From NCBI GenBank assembly GCA_018819225.1, contig JAHJQN010000008.1, positions 1-64,000 on the forward strand: a DNA stretch of 64,000 nucleotides, read 5' to 3'. The notes beneath the pieces were generated by a model. The model had not been told where the DNA came from, did not search any database, and saw nothing but the letters and a program-made list of their open reading frames with translations. Below, one piece after another: positions 1 to 7,427 of this stretch (position 1 is its first letter; each line of letters starts with the position of its first letter). The position numbers were made by a program, and so were the translations under genes. This DNA is from Microcaldota archaeon. GTDB taxonomy: Archaea; Micrarchaeota; Micrarchaeia; Norongarragalinales; SBBD01.

Positions 1-266
1 GACGGCGTTCCGCTTTCCCATGGTTGAAAAACCGTGGCTCCATTGAAGCCGTCTCTTGATTACAACAAGCAGGATGAATACAATAGTTTCCCATGGTTGA
101 AAAACCGTGGCTCCATTGAAGCCGTCTCTTGATTACAACAAGCAGGATGAATACAATAGTTTCCCATGGTTGAAAAACCGTGGCTCCATTGAAGCTTCTT
201 GGTTGGAATCGGGATGGCGTTTTACGCTTGTTTCCCATGGTTGAAAAACCGTGGCTCCATTGAAGC
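1..266 (+). CRISPR. CRISPR array, distal end (4 repeats seen, cut by window edge)
   Basis: Four copies of a 37-base repeat lie at 13-49, 86-122, 159-195 and 230-266; the first differs only in its first base. Spacers are 50-85 (36 b), 123-158 (36 b) and 196-229 (34 b), and bases 1-12 are the tail of another spacer. The repeat core CCATGGTT-GAAA-AACCGTGG folds into an 8-bp stem (one G-U pair) closed by a GAAA tetraloop, and the repeat ends in ATTGAAGC, like the 3' end of many type I repeats. That ending suggests the leader and any cas genes lie to the left, outside the window; no cas gene is present here. Spacers 50-85 and 123-158 are identical. Confidence 0.95.
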
Positions 267-328
267 CATTAAAGACGCTGCCGGAAGCAAATTACTGCTC
301 AAAATGCGGGCAGAATCTCAAGAAATAG
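266..328 (+). pseudogene. 3' remnant of a zinc-ribbon protein gene abutting the CRISPR array
   Basis: In the frame starting at 266 the sequence reads PLKTLPEANYCSKCGQNLKK and stops at 326-328 (TAG). The CSKCGQNL end is a typical C-terminal half zinc ribbon. Upstream in the same frame the last CRISPR repeat supplies a stop (TGA at 242), so no intact gene is present. The piece starts immediately where the last repeat ends. It could be the tail of a gene truncated by array growth or deletion, or chance. I favour a remnant. Confidence 0.4.
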
Positions 329-349
329 TGGAAGTAGGCTTGCCAACGG

Positions 350-357
350 TATTTAAA
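350..357 (+). promoter_or_regulatory. TATA box for the surface protein gene at 394
   Basis: TATTTAAA sits 37 bases upstream of the ATG at 394, preceded by the purine-poor stretch that ends the zinc-ribbon remnant. This is the usual archaeal TATA composition and would start transcription near 380. Confidence 0.5.
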
Positions 358-393
358 AGATAAAAAAGCGGTTAATGTAGCAAGGGTTGTGGA

Positions 394-2415
394 ATGAACA
401 ACATCAATCGCATGGTAGCCTTATTCCTTATTTTCTTTACCTTGACAACGGAGGGCAGTGTAAACGGAATCATTACCAATTTCACTTACGAGCCTTCAAA
501 TCCAACAGTTGGAGAATCAAATACCGTCACAATTCGCTTCATGCTTGCGAACGAAACCAACGCATCCCTAATATCCCTCTTCTTCCCAAGTCACCAATTC
601 AACATTTCGGACGCTTCGCTTGGAAACGTAACTGGAATAATGGGAAACATCTCCCTCTCCATCGACCCCAGCTGGCAGATAAACGTCAGCTTTCCAATAC
701 AAAGCATCCAGCCAAACACCCCCATTTCCATCGAATTAAATGACATTGTAAACCCTCAAACGGCTTCCGCTTACGCCGTATACATGGCAATAGGCAACAC
801 CAGCGGAAACATAACGACGTGGATCGATGAAGGCGAGTCCGCTCCATTCGAGATCCTTCCAGCACGAATTGTAACAATGCACTTTACCAACTCAACCCCA
901 TTAACGCAACCAGCTGGCGGATACTTTATCCTAACAGTCCATGGCCTCGACCAGTACGGCAACGAAAATTATAGCGGATACTCGTGGAATTCAAGTAATG
1001 AAAGCGTAGCGATCCTCGTCAACGAAACCAATATCAACACGTGGAACATTTCGGCTCAACAATCTGGAACCGCAAACATATCTGCAAGAAGTATTCAAGA
1101 TCCAAGCCTACAAGTATTTATAGAAGTCATAGTAGAGGATTCTCCCGCTCCACCTGAATGCGGGGGGTTTGGTCACGGCTATTGTGGAACCAATTGCGAG
1201 GCCCTCACTTTCCAATTAACAAAGAATATTATACGGCCGATAATCGATGGCGACCACTTCATCATCGGCGACTCAATCGGCCTTACTGCAGGAAATTTCA
1301 GCGTTGGAGGCTTTAGTTCACCGATTGTTGAGTTTATGACCAGAGTAGATGAAGGCGGCCAACCACTTGATGTAGTTTTGTTTAATGAAACCACTTGCCT
1401 TTACGAAAACGTCGGCAACGTTCCGGTCACATACACGTTCAACTATAACGAAAGCACAGAAATATTCGCTACCGAAATCGAGCCGAGTGGAATAGCCATC
1501 ATTTTTCCTGAAAAGATAACTAACGAAAGCCCAGGAAACGCGTCGTGGCAAAAAGACTATAGCTTGATCGTTCTTTATGACACTATCTTGGATCAATTTG
1601 TTAACCATTTGGGGTCCAACAAATTTGATAAGGTCGGTTACGGGGATAATAGCAGTTACCACTTTGCCAACGCCCTTTCTGGATACGTTACCCCGAGAGG
1701 AACATTGATTAGAGGCATGGGACCAAATTACTTTCAATTCTTTTTCAGTTCCGTTCTCTCGCCTCCTACTCCCGTAATCAACCCTGATTTCCATATGGAC
1801 GTGGGACAATATAGCGCGACCATTCGCTTCGAAGTCTACCCATACTCTACATTCATTTTGGAATTAGGCTGGACACAACATACCGTTAAGAGTACAATAC
1901 GGTATGGATTGACGACGAACTACACTTGGGAACAACCAGGAACTGGTGGAGGACTAAATACCGTTACGCTATCAAACCTTACCCCGAACACCACGTACCA
2001 TTACCAGATCGCGTCCTGTTCCACGGATGACCTCATCAAAATTACTTTTTGCTCCGAAACTGAAGATCTTCAATTTACGACGCTTGAAGTTCCGCCGCCT
2101 ACTTTAGCAGTAAGAGACCAAAGGATGGACGAACTGCCAGAACCAGTCGCTACCCTTCAAGTTACTATAACACCACAAGCCGAAAGAACTGAAACCATCG
2201 AAAACAAGATTTCACGTATACCAACACAAATATCAGATATACAAAAAAACAACATAGAAGTTGAGACACGCGTAGGCCTCCTTGAACAAACCGTTGTCGG
2301 CATCCAAGAAGTAATATCGGACATTCAACAACAGCTGGCAGCTCTTGTGGCCAGTGTTACTAACCTCATCACTAGCCAACAAGTAATTAATTCAATAGAC
2401 CGAAGAGGAAGGTAG
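394..2415 (+). CDS. secreted, heavily glycosylatable surface protein with FN3-like domain and C-terminal coiled coil
   Basis: A 673-residue protein with an N-terminal signal peptide (residues 1-25, hydrophobic VALFLIFFTL). Residues 26-250 are an all-beta, Asn-X-Ser/Thr-rich region that is visibly homologous to the first 230 residues of the 802-residue protein encoded at 16426-18834 (both have an opening Y-x-PSN-x-TVG motif and a later GxDQYGN motif). Residues about 470-560 look like a fibronectin type III domain (NTTYHYQIASCST). Residues about 595-660 form a heptad-rich coiled coil. No C-terminal membrane segment or sorting signal is visible, unlike the paralogue, so it may be released or held through the coiled coil. 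Many N-glycosylation sequons fit an archaeal cell-surface protein. No specific function can be assigned. Confidence 0.85.
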   Translation: MNNINRMVALFLIFFTLTTEGSVNGIITNFTYEPSNPTVGESNTVTIRFMLANETNASLISLFFPSHQFNISDASLGNVTGIMGNISLSIDPSWQINVSFPIQSIQPNTPISIELNDIVNPQTASAYAVYMAIGNTSGNITTWIDEGESAPFEILPARIVTMHFTNSTPLTQPAGGYFILTVHGLDQYGNENYSGYSWNSSNESVAILVNETNINTWNISAQQSGTANISARSIQDPSLQVFIEVIVEDSPAPPECGGFGHGYCGTNCEALTFQLTKNIIRPIIDGDHFIIGDSIGLTAGNFSVGGFSSPIVEFMTRVDEGGQPLDVVLFNETTCLYENVGNVPVTYTFNYNESTEIFATEIEPSGIAIIFPEKITNESPGNASWQKDYSLIVLYDTILDQFVNHLGSNKFDKVGYGDNSSYHFANALSGYVTPRGTLIRGMGPNYFQFFFSSVLSPPTPVINPDFHMDVGQYSATIRFEVYPYSTFILELGWTQHTVKSTIRYGLTTNYTWEQPGTGGGLNTVTLSNLTPNTTYHYQIASCSTDDLIKITFCSETEDLQFTTLEVPPPTLAVRDQRMDELPEPVATLQVTITPQAERTETIENKISRIPTQISDIQKNNIEVETRVGLLEQTVVGIQEVISDIQQQLAALVASVTNLITSQQVINSIDRRGR

Positions 2416-2497
2416 AGCGGGGCATCGTGATAGGTTCAAGTCCTGGCCTAGGAGTTGAACTCGAATTAGATGCAGATGGAAATCGGCAATCAAGCGG

Positions 2498-3241
2498 TCA
2501 GAGGTTTGACAATTCTCCCTTAGTGAAGCCCATTTTCCTCAATTCCGTTAACGCAGCCTCACGATCCATGCCGGACTTTATCCGCCTTCCGAAAGCTTCT
2601 CTAACAACCGACTCGCGGTCGAGCCTGCAGACTTCGCGGCGGATTGGTGCGTCAATCCCGTGCTTTTCCGCCAGCTCGTTGAACTTGTTGCATACCAGTC
2701 CGTGCCAGGAGCGTTTTGCACTCTGAAGCTGGCATTCCTCCAAAATGACCTTCCAATCAATTTTTGAGGTCCTTACGATGGCAGCTATGTCGTCCACGTC
2801 GTCAGGGCGCTCGGTAATCGACTTGAAAAGTATTACGTCCTCGTTGGAAACCGTTCGCACCTTCAACCTGCCGAACTCGCCAAAGACCTCAGCCCGCTTT
2901 TCGATTGAAGGCATCAATTCAAGGCAACCACACACGACACGCACGAAAAGGTCAAACCTGAAACCGTTCTTGTCGTGCCAGATGCCTGCGGCCTCCATTT
3001 TCAGATACGCGGTTTCAAGGCCATCGGCAGGTTTGAACCCGATTTTCTCGATTGCCGAAATGAAAGCCTTACAGTCGACATCAGTCACGAAAACGAGATC
3101 GAGATCCTTCGTAGCGGTCTTCTGGTCTCGGAACACCATCGCCCCACCGCCCAAGAGAAAAACCTCAATGGGTTTGGAAAGGACGGAGCCGATTTGCTCC
3201 AAAACGGCGGTCAAATCTCTTTTCTCAAAGGCCTTTCTCAT
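2498..3241 (-). CDS. AbiEii/DUF6036-like nucleotidyltransferase
   Basis: A 247-residue protein whose N-terminal third has the minimal nucleotidyltransferase signature: a GGGAM turn (about residues 31-35) and an acidic DLDLV strand (about 46-50). This matches the AbiEii toxin and DUF6036 group of nucleotidyltransferases, which in characterised relatives modify tRNA or protein using NTPs. The start codon overlaps the stop of the upstream winged-helix gene by ATGA (3238-3241), so the two are co-transcribed and probably translationally coupled. The pairing of a wHTH protein with an AbiEii-like enzyme resembles type IV AbiE toxin-antitoxin modules. Activity as a toxin is inferred from family and context only. 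Confidence 0.75.
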   Translation of the reverse strand: MRKAFEKRDLTAVLEQIGSVLSKPIEVFLLGGGAMVFRDQKTATKDLDLVFVTDVDCKAFISAIEKIGFKPADGLETAYLKMEAAGIWHDKNGFRFDLFVRVVCGCLELMPSIEKRAEVFGEFGRLKVRTVSNEDVILFKSITERPDDVDDIAAIVRTSKIDWKVILEECQLQSAKRSWHGLVCNKFNELAEKHGIDAPIRREVCRLDRESVVREAFGRRIKSGMDREAALTELRKMGFTKGELSNL

Positions 3242-4140
3242 GGAGCTAACCCCTTTTGGTGGTAGCTTGCAACGTTGCGCATGAGCTCGACCTCCTTTTC
3301 CAAGTCCACCGCAACGCCTTCCACAAGGTATTTCTTGGCCAAGCCGCGCAGCATGCTGGACCTCAATTTCTGCCCATTCTTGATCAAAAACGACGTCAGC
3401 ACGGGCCGATCCTGGTGCTGCTGCAGAGTAGTAAGCAACAAAGCGTGGATGAACGCCTCTTCAGTCGAAATATCGCGTTTTACCCTGCCTAGGTCGAAGT
3501 AGTAGTCGTCATAAGAGGTCTTGACCGCTTCAAGACCTTTTTCCATCAGCTTGTTAATGCCCGTCTTGTTGAAAAAATCGGGAACCGCCTTGGCATCCGT
3601 GCGCACAACGACGTGCTTGCGGACTCGGATAGAAACGTTGTAGCCCTTAGACCCGGTTAGCAAAACGTCGGCAAGCGAGTTGGCGTATGCTGCAGCAAAA
3701 AACGCAGCGAACTGATCGGTTATCGTGATATTCCTCCCGTTCTTTGCAACAAGCCCTGCAGAATACAGCGTTTTTAGCGCTTTGAAAACCGTAGCGCGTG
3801 AACAGTCGGCCTCTTCAACAATCGCATCAAGCCCAACACCCTCTTCCGAACCAGCTAGAATCAGAAGGACATCCATTGCGCTGCCCCATAACGCCTCCTC
3901 GATTTTCGCGTTTGGCCTGGAATCGTAAAGGCGTTTGAACGCCTGGGCGTGGCCTGCGGGGGACAATTTAACTAACCGACCATTCCGAAGAATTAGTCCC
4001 TTTTCTTCCAGTTTTCCAAGCACTCTTGAAACGAAGCTTGCGTTCTTGCGCAAGGCAACGGCTAAACCCTTGGGCGTCTGTTCGCCAACGCACAGGGCTT
4101 CCAAGGCAAACAATTCAGTTTTAGTAAAACTAAACCACAT
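3238..4140 (-). CDS. double winged-helix protein, likely regulator/antitoxin partner of the nucleotidyltransferase
   Basis: A 300-residue protein from the ATG at 4140. Two winged helix-turn-helix units are visible: residues about 5-75 (a 'TPKGLAVAL' helix then 'SFVSRVLGKLEEKGL') and about 85-165 ('CSRATVFKALKTLYSAGLV'), followed by a 135-residue alpha/beta C-terminal part. The frame stays open upstream to 4254, but a TATA box at 4163-4170 is 23-30 bases before 4140, so a leaderless start at 4140 is favoured. It overlaps the downstream nucleotidyltransferase by 4 bases. By analogy with AbiEi it may repress the operon and neutralise the enzyme; a plain MarR-like regulator is the alternative. 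Confidence 0.75.
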   Translation of the reverse strand: MWFSFTKTELFALEALCVGEQTPKGLAVALRKNASFVSRVLGKLEEKGLILRNGRLVKLSPAGHAQAFKRLYDSRPNAKIEEALWGSAMDVLLILAGSEEGVGLDAIVEEADCSRATVFKALKTLYSAGLVAKNGRNITITDQFAAFFAAAYANSLADVLLTGSKGYNVSIRVRKHVVVRTDAKAVPDFFNKTGINKLMEKGLEAVKTSYDDYYFDLGRVKRDISTEEAFIHALLLTTLQQHQDRPVLTSFLIKNGQKLRSSMLRGLAKKYLVEGVAVDLEKEVELMRNVASYHQKGLAP

Positions 4141-4162
4141 AGTATAATTTAAGGCAATAAAG

Positions 4163-4170
4163 TATTTAAA
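4163..4170 (-). promoter_or_regulatory. TATA box of the wHTH/nucleotidyltransferase operon
   Basis: TTTAAATA on the minus strand, centred about 26 bases from the ATG at 4140. The spacing is what a leaderless archaeal transcript would have, and it decides the start codon. Confidence 0.7.
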
Positions 4171-4334
4171 TTTATCTATTTCCATACAATAACTATGATT
4201 GTTGCGATACCAGACTGTTGGCAATGCGCCCCAAGCAACACGTAAGGGGGGCAAATACGCTTAGTTTTACACCTTTATGAAGAGGCAAATATACCTTCAA
4301 AACACCAGTATATCCGTTTTAGGGCAGTGAGTTC

Positions 4335-4387
4335 ATTTCCTATTTCCTATCGAGCTATAGAGGGAAAGATAGGAAAGGATAGGAAAT
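4335..4387. repeat. inverted repeat, TTCCTAT-rich
   Basis: The arm at 4335-4351 and the arm at 4368-4387 are reverse complements except for a 3-base bulge, with a 16-base loop. Each arm also holds two copies of the TTCCTAT / ATAGGAA unit. It lies in the 375-base non-coding gap between the wHTH gene and tRNA-Asp. It could be a binding site for a dimeric regulator or a transcribed hairpin. Confidence 0.7.
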
Positions 4388-4431
4388 GGCGGGCAACGAA
4401 AAGGCCCTCGTCAATGACCGGAAGGGGCAGC

Positions 4432-4516
4432 GTTTATATAGCTCTGAGCCAGAAGAGCTGCGCCAGAGGTGAAAAATGCCGATTTTCAGGTGAGGGAGTC
4501 TAGCCTACGGTTAGAC
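4432..4516 (+). other. possible short transcription unit: TATA, hairpin, strong SD with 5-codon ORF, hairpin
   Basis: On the plus strand a TATA box (TTTATATA, 4433-4440) is followed by a hairpin (AGCTCT / AGAGCT, about 4439-4458), an excellent Shine-Dalgarno (AGAGGTGA, 4464-4471), an ATG at 4476, a stop at 4491 after five codons, and an 8-bp hairpin (GTCTAGCC / GGTTAGAC, 4498-4516). The unit runs head-on into the tRNA-Asp 3' end. Either a small RNA or leader, or chance; no RNA family is recognised. Confidence 0.3.
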
Positions 4517-4649
4517 GCCTTGGCCGGGAATCGAACCCGGGTCTAGGGCTGTTTGCCCGACCTCTTTTCTTTCTAGTCGAGTTCTTTCTTTTCCCAAAAG
4601 AAAGAAGTCGGTCGACAAGCCCCAATGCTAACCACTACACCACCAAGGC
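4516..4649 (-). tRNA. tRNA-Asp(GUC) with a canonical 37/38 intron
   Basis: Acceptor stem GCCTTGG (4649-4643) pairs with CCAAGGC (4523-4517), discriminator G73 at 4516, and no CCA is encoded. Anticodon stem GGGGC / GCCCT closes a loop with GTC at 4616-4614. A 62-base intron (4551-4612) follows G37. Its junction is a clean bulge-helix-bulge: exon TTGT pairs with intron GCAA as the 4-bp central helix, and intron CCGAC pairs with GTCGG. Inside the intron is an 11-bp purine/pyrimidine hairpin (4582-4606). Spliced length is 72 bases. Confidence 0.93.
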
Positions 4650-4730
4650 ATTTGATGGGCGCTAAAAACGCGCTATTCCTTTGGCATGAAAGGAATAAAA
4701 AAGGGGAACCCAAGGCAAAAAAAAAGAAAG

Positions 4731-4869
4731 TCCCGCAGGCCGGATTTGAACCAGCAACCGTCTGATATCAATTTGGCGTACGCTTCGCCTAAAAAAAACG
4801 GCGTTTCCAAGCTACAGTTTCGTCCCTCTGAAAGAGGACAGACGCTCTGCCAAATTGAGCTACTGCGGG
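4731..4869 (-). tRNA. tRNA-Tyr(GUA) with two introns
   Basis: Acceptor CCCGCAG / CTGCGGG gives the C1-G72 pair and A73 that mark archaeal tRNA-Tyr. The D arm is GCTC / GAGC, the T arm GCTGG / CCGGC. The anticodon GTA is at 4815-4813, in the loop C32-T-GTA-G37. A mature anticodon stem TCTGA / TCAGA forms only if two introns are removed: a 20-base intron (4819-4838) after G30, and a 45-base intron (4767-4811) after G37. The first has a textbook bulge-helix-bulge (exon CGTC with intron GACG; intron CCTCT with AGAGG). The second has a TTGG / CCAA intron helix and a weaker central helix. Spliced length is 74 bases. Confidence 0.9.
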
Positions 4870-4943
4870 GCCCAATAATTAGAAAACTCAGCTTTTAAAG
4901 CAATTCCATCAAATTCAACGCTTCCAAACACCCGGACCGTAAT

Positions 4944-4952
4944 GATTTAAAC
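4944..4952 (+). promoter_or_regulatory. TATA box for the secreted coiled-coil protein
   Basis: GATTTAAAC lies about 25 bases before the ATG at 4973, which favours 4973 as a leaderless start over the in-frame ATG at 4958. Confidence 0.5.
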
Positions 4953-4972
4953 CCTTTATGATTAATCATGCC

Positions 4973-6433
4973 ATGAAATCCCACGTTAGGCTACTAATCG
5001 CGTGCGCCCTATTGATAGGAGTCCTCATGCCGGTCGCGGAAGCCGCCACCATCGAAAACAAGATCTCACAGTTTCGTTTAAAAAACGAAACCGCGGAATA
5101 CGCGGAAGTCACTTCCGGGGAAAAAGCGTATTATATTGTCAAGTTCGAAAGCGAACTCTCCCTCATCTTCGAAAAAGAGTCTTTGGAACTCGTCGAAGAC
5201 GATTTGGTGCTCCAACAAGTCATCTACGACTTCTTTGACAGCACGGGACAACTCGGATTCAGCGACGTGACCGCGCAAGAAATCAACAACTCGTTCTACG
5301 AAGCGTACCATTCCTACGGAATCTGCAGCGACCTATTTTATGAATATGTTGAAAATAATTTCTTCGTGCGCGACTACCAGTGCATTGAAACGAATACAGG
5401 AAAAGCGTGCGATATCGCGTTCTCTTACCGGGCCAACCTCACCGACCAATGGCGGGACTTGAAAACCGAAGTGGATAAGATTATTCCGCTGTCATTGGGA
5501 GGCGAAACCGATGAGATCACGCTCGTGCTGACATCAATTCGCGACCGCTCAAAAGCCATTGAAACGGACGTCTCGGGATTCGATAGTTATTACAGTTTCT
5601 TCCGAGGATACTTTTTAGCCGACGATCCCGAATGCGGCTATTCGGCCGCGCCCTTGAGGGCGACAAAAACGAAGGCTGAAAACAGCATAGAAGCAGGGAT
5701 TACGGACATCAAAGGAGAAGCCTCGCGAATCAAAAGCCTCTATGAATTGCGTAGAGATATTTCCGTCGTCAAAGACATTCAAGGCCGGGGAGATGCGGTC
5801 ATGGAGGAAGCGCAAACCTTCGCAAACGAAGTGGAAGAAATGTATCTAGTGGATGCGGTGCGCACGAAGATGGTGCGTCTGGATGACGCATTCGACGCGC
5901 TGCGCAATACCACGAACAAGGAGGATGCAGAAAATGCGTACGCGAACATGAACACGATCTTAACTGAAATGAAATCCTTCCTGGAAACGATCCGAAGCGA
6001 TTTAGAGGTATACAGCCAAGCGGCGGCCATCATGCAGAATGCGAGCACGTCCATCAGCCGAGCGAAAACCAAGTTTGGAAGCGGGGATTTGCGCGTCAAG
6101 GAAATGGAGACACAGTACTTGGATCTCGGACAACGCTTGGACAACGAACGAAGCGAGCTGGAAATCGGGAATCTGGCGAACCGTACGCAAAATCTGCAAA
6201 TCATTCGCGATGAAGCGCAAGCAATTGATGCGCGAGCGCGAACGCTGCCGGCTCCCGAAAGCGAAATCGACCCGCTCATTATTGCCACCGTCGTCGTCCT
6301 CGTACTCTCGATGCTGGGACTCATATACATTTTCCGCATCCGAAAGCCGCCCAAGGAAGTCGACATTAAGGAGTTGTATGCGAGAAGGGAAGAACAGCAC
6401 CGGGACGTCGTGATGCCTTCCACTAAAAAGTAA
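4973..6433 (+). CDS. secreted, membrane-anchored coiled-coil protein of unknown function
   Basis: A 486-residue protein. The N-terminus (MKSHVRLLIACALLIGVLM, cleaved near AEA-ATIE) is a signal peptide. The ectodomain has two short Cys pairs in the first 220 residues, then a long helical part (about residues 230-430) with heptad character. A single membrane helix follows (about 436-458, IIATVVVLVLSMLGLIYIF), then a basic cytosolic tail (RIRKPPKE). The topology is outside-in with a large extracellular helical stalk. I recognise no named family. An in-frame ATG at 4958 would only extend the signal peptide. It has its own promoter and a 116-base gap to the nickel operon. Confidence 0.8.
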   Translation: MKSHVRLLIACALLIGVLMPVAEAATIENKISQFRLKNETAEYAEVTSGEKAYYIVKFESELSLIFEKESLELVEDDLVLQQVIYDFFDSTGQLGFSDVTAQEINNSFYEAYHSYGICSDLFYEYVENNFFVRDYQCIETNTGKACDIAFSYRANLTDQWRDLKTEVDKIIPLSLGGETDEITLVLTSIRDRSKAIETDVSGFDSYYSFFRGYFLADDPECGYSAAPLRATKTKAENSIEAGITDIKGEASRIKSLYELRRDISVVKDIQGRGDAVMEEAQTFANEVEEMYLVDAVRTKMVRLDDAFDALRNTTNKEDAENAYANMNTILTEMKSFLETIRSDLEVYSQAAAIMQNASTSISRAKTKFGSGDLRVKEMETQYLDLGQRLDNERSELEIGNLANRTQNLQIIRDEAQAIDARARTLPAPESEIDPLIIATVVVLVLSMLGLIYIFRIRKPPKEVDIKELYARREEQHRDVVMPSTKK

Positions 6434-6441
6434 TGCATGCA

Positions 6442-6450
6442 TTTATATTT
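6442..6450 (+). promoter_or_regulatory. TATA box of the nickel/lar operon
   Basis: TTTATATTT predicts transcription from about 6470 and thus an 80-base 5' leader before the NikMN start at 6550. Confidence 0.55.
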
Positions 6451-6475
6451 TTTCATTCATTTTGTTTGGATAACG

Positions 6476-6504
6476 AAGTTCGTGGGTTCTTCGATCCGGA
6501 ACTT
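6476..6504 (+). promoter_or_regulatory. inverted repeat in the nickel operon leader
   Basis: AAGTTC (6476-6481) and GAACTT (6499-6504) form a perfect inverted repeat with a 17-base spacer just after the predicted transcription start. It could be an operator for a nickel-responsive repressor of NikR type or an RNA hairpin. No known riboswitch consensus is visible. Confidence 0.35.
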
Positions 6505-6537
6505 GTTCTGGCCGCGAAACAAATAGACTACCGAAGG

Positions 6538-6544
6538 TGATCTG
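6538..6544 (+). promoter_or_regulatory. ribosome binding site of NikMN
   Basis: GGTGATC, complementary to the 3' end of archaeal 16S rRNA, ends 5 bases before the ATG at 6550 and confirms that start. Confidence 0.6.
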
Positions 6545-6549
6545 GATAT

Positions 6550-7425
6550 ATGCATACGCCGGATGGATTCATTAGTAGCTGGATTTGCGTCTTACTTCTC
6601 ACGGTTTACGGAGGCGCGATAGGAATCGCATGGAAAGCCCGAAACGCGTGGTTAAATCAGCAAACCCTATCCAAAATGGCGTTTGCGGCCGCCGCCATAT
6701 TCCTACTTCAAATGCTTAACGTTCCCGTGGCAAGCGGTACCAGCGGACATTTCCTGGGCGCCGCGTTCGCCGTCCTGTTTCTCGGCCTTTATCCCGCCGT
6801 AATGGTGATGGGATTCGTGCTCCTCGTACAAACCCTCGTATTCGGGGACGGGGGATTTATTGCATACGGAGCCAACGCGTTCAACATGGCCATCGTGGCA
6901 ACGTATGCCGCGCACTACGCCCGCCAATGCAGTCAACACCTCCCGAAAACATTTTCTTATTCGTTAAGCGGAATTGCCAGCATGATCGCAGCTACCTTCG
7001 TGTTATCACTTGAACTCGCGGTCAGCGGGACGACTGCGCTTGCAAGCGTATTACCGGCGATGTGGGCAGTACATGCTTTCGCCGCGATCGGAGAAGCCGC
7101 GTTAACCATTGGACTCGTGTACGCGCTGTCCGGAACGTTCGCGCGCAGTCCCTGGAAAAGCGGGCTCGCGTTCTTCATAGCCGTGTTCGCGTTCTCCGCC
7201 ATCGCATTACCGTTTGCATCCGCATTACCGGACGGACTGCAAAGCGTATCCCTTCAATTGGGCTTTTTCTCGCAGGCAACAATCGTTTACCAAGCCCCGT
7301 TAAACGGATATTCAATGGCGGCACTTAATGGACTCGTTTCAACAGCAGGAATTGCCTTAATGGGAGCCACGCTTTGTTTCGCTGTATTCGGTGCATGGAA
7401 GTGGAGCGTTCCTTCAAAAGCTTGA
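6550..7425 (+). CDS. fused NikMN/CbiMN-type nickel ECF transporter component
   Basis: A 291-residue membrane protein starting MHTPDGFIS. In CbiM/NikM the metal is bound by the N-terminal amine, His2 and further histidines, and this N-terminus is kept. Residues 1 to about 215 are the CbiM-like S component with several membrane helices. The C-terminal part has the ALPDGLQ-V-x-LGF stretch of the CbiN/PDGLE domain followed by a final helix, so M and N functions are fused. The next three genes make the nickel-pincer cofactor, so nickel is the likely substrate, as for LarMN in lactobacilli. The ATPase (NikO) and NikQ are not in the window; they may be elsewhere or the MN unit may act alone. Confidence 0.85.
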   Translation: MHTPDGFISSWICVLLLTVYGGAIGIAWKARNAWLNQQTLSKMAFAAAAIFLLQMLNVPVASGTSGHFLGAAFAVLFLGLYPAVMVMGFVLLVQTLVFGDGGFIAYGANAFNMAIVATYAAHYARQCSQHLPKTFSYSLSGIASMIAATFVLSLELAVSGTTALASVLPAMWAVHAFAAIGEAALTIGLVYALSGTFARSPWKSGLAFFIAVFAFSAIALPFASALPDGLQSVSLQLGFFSQATIVYQAPLNGYSMAALNGLVSTAGIALMGATLCFAVFGAWKWSVPSKA

Positions 7426-7427
7426 AT

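Noticed and set aside
4811..4869. tRNA-Ile, tRNA-Lys or tRNA-Trp reading of the 4731-4869 gene
   Set aside because: These need mispaired anticodon stems or a wrong base at position 33 or 37; only tRNA-Tyr with two introns satisfies all positions.
4686..4898. A 70-codon plus-strand frame
   Set aside because: It is antisense to the whole tRNA-Tyr gene; its RRPDLNQQP part is a typical tRNA-shadow peptide.
6471..6549. A NiCo riboswitch before the nickel operon
   Set aside because: Only one weak inverted repeat is present; the four-helix NiCo junction cannot be drawn.
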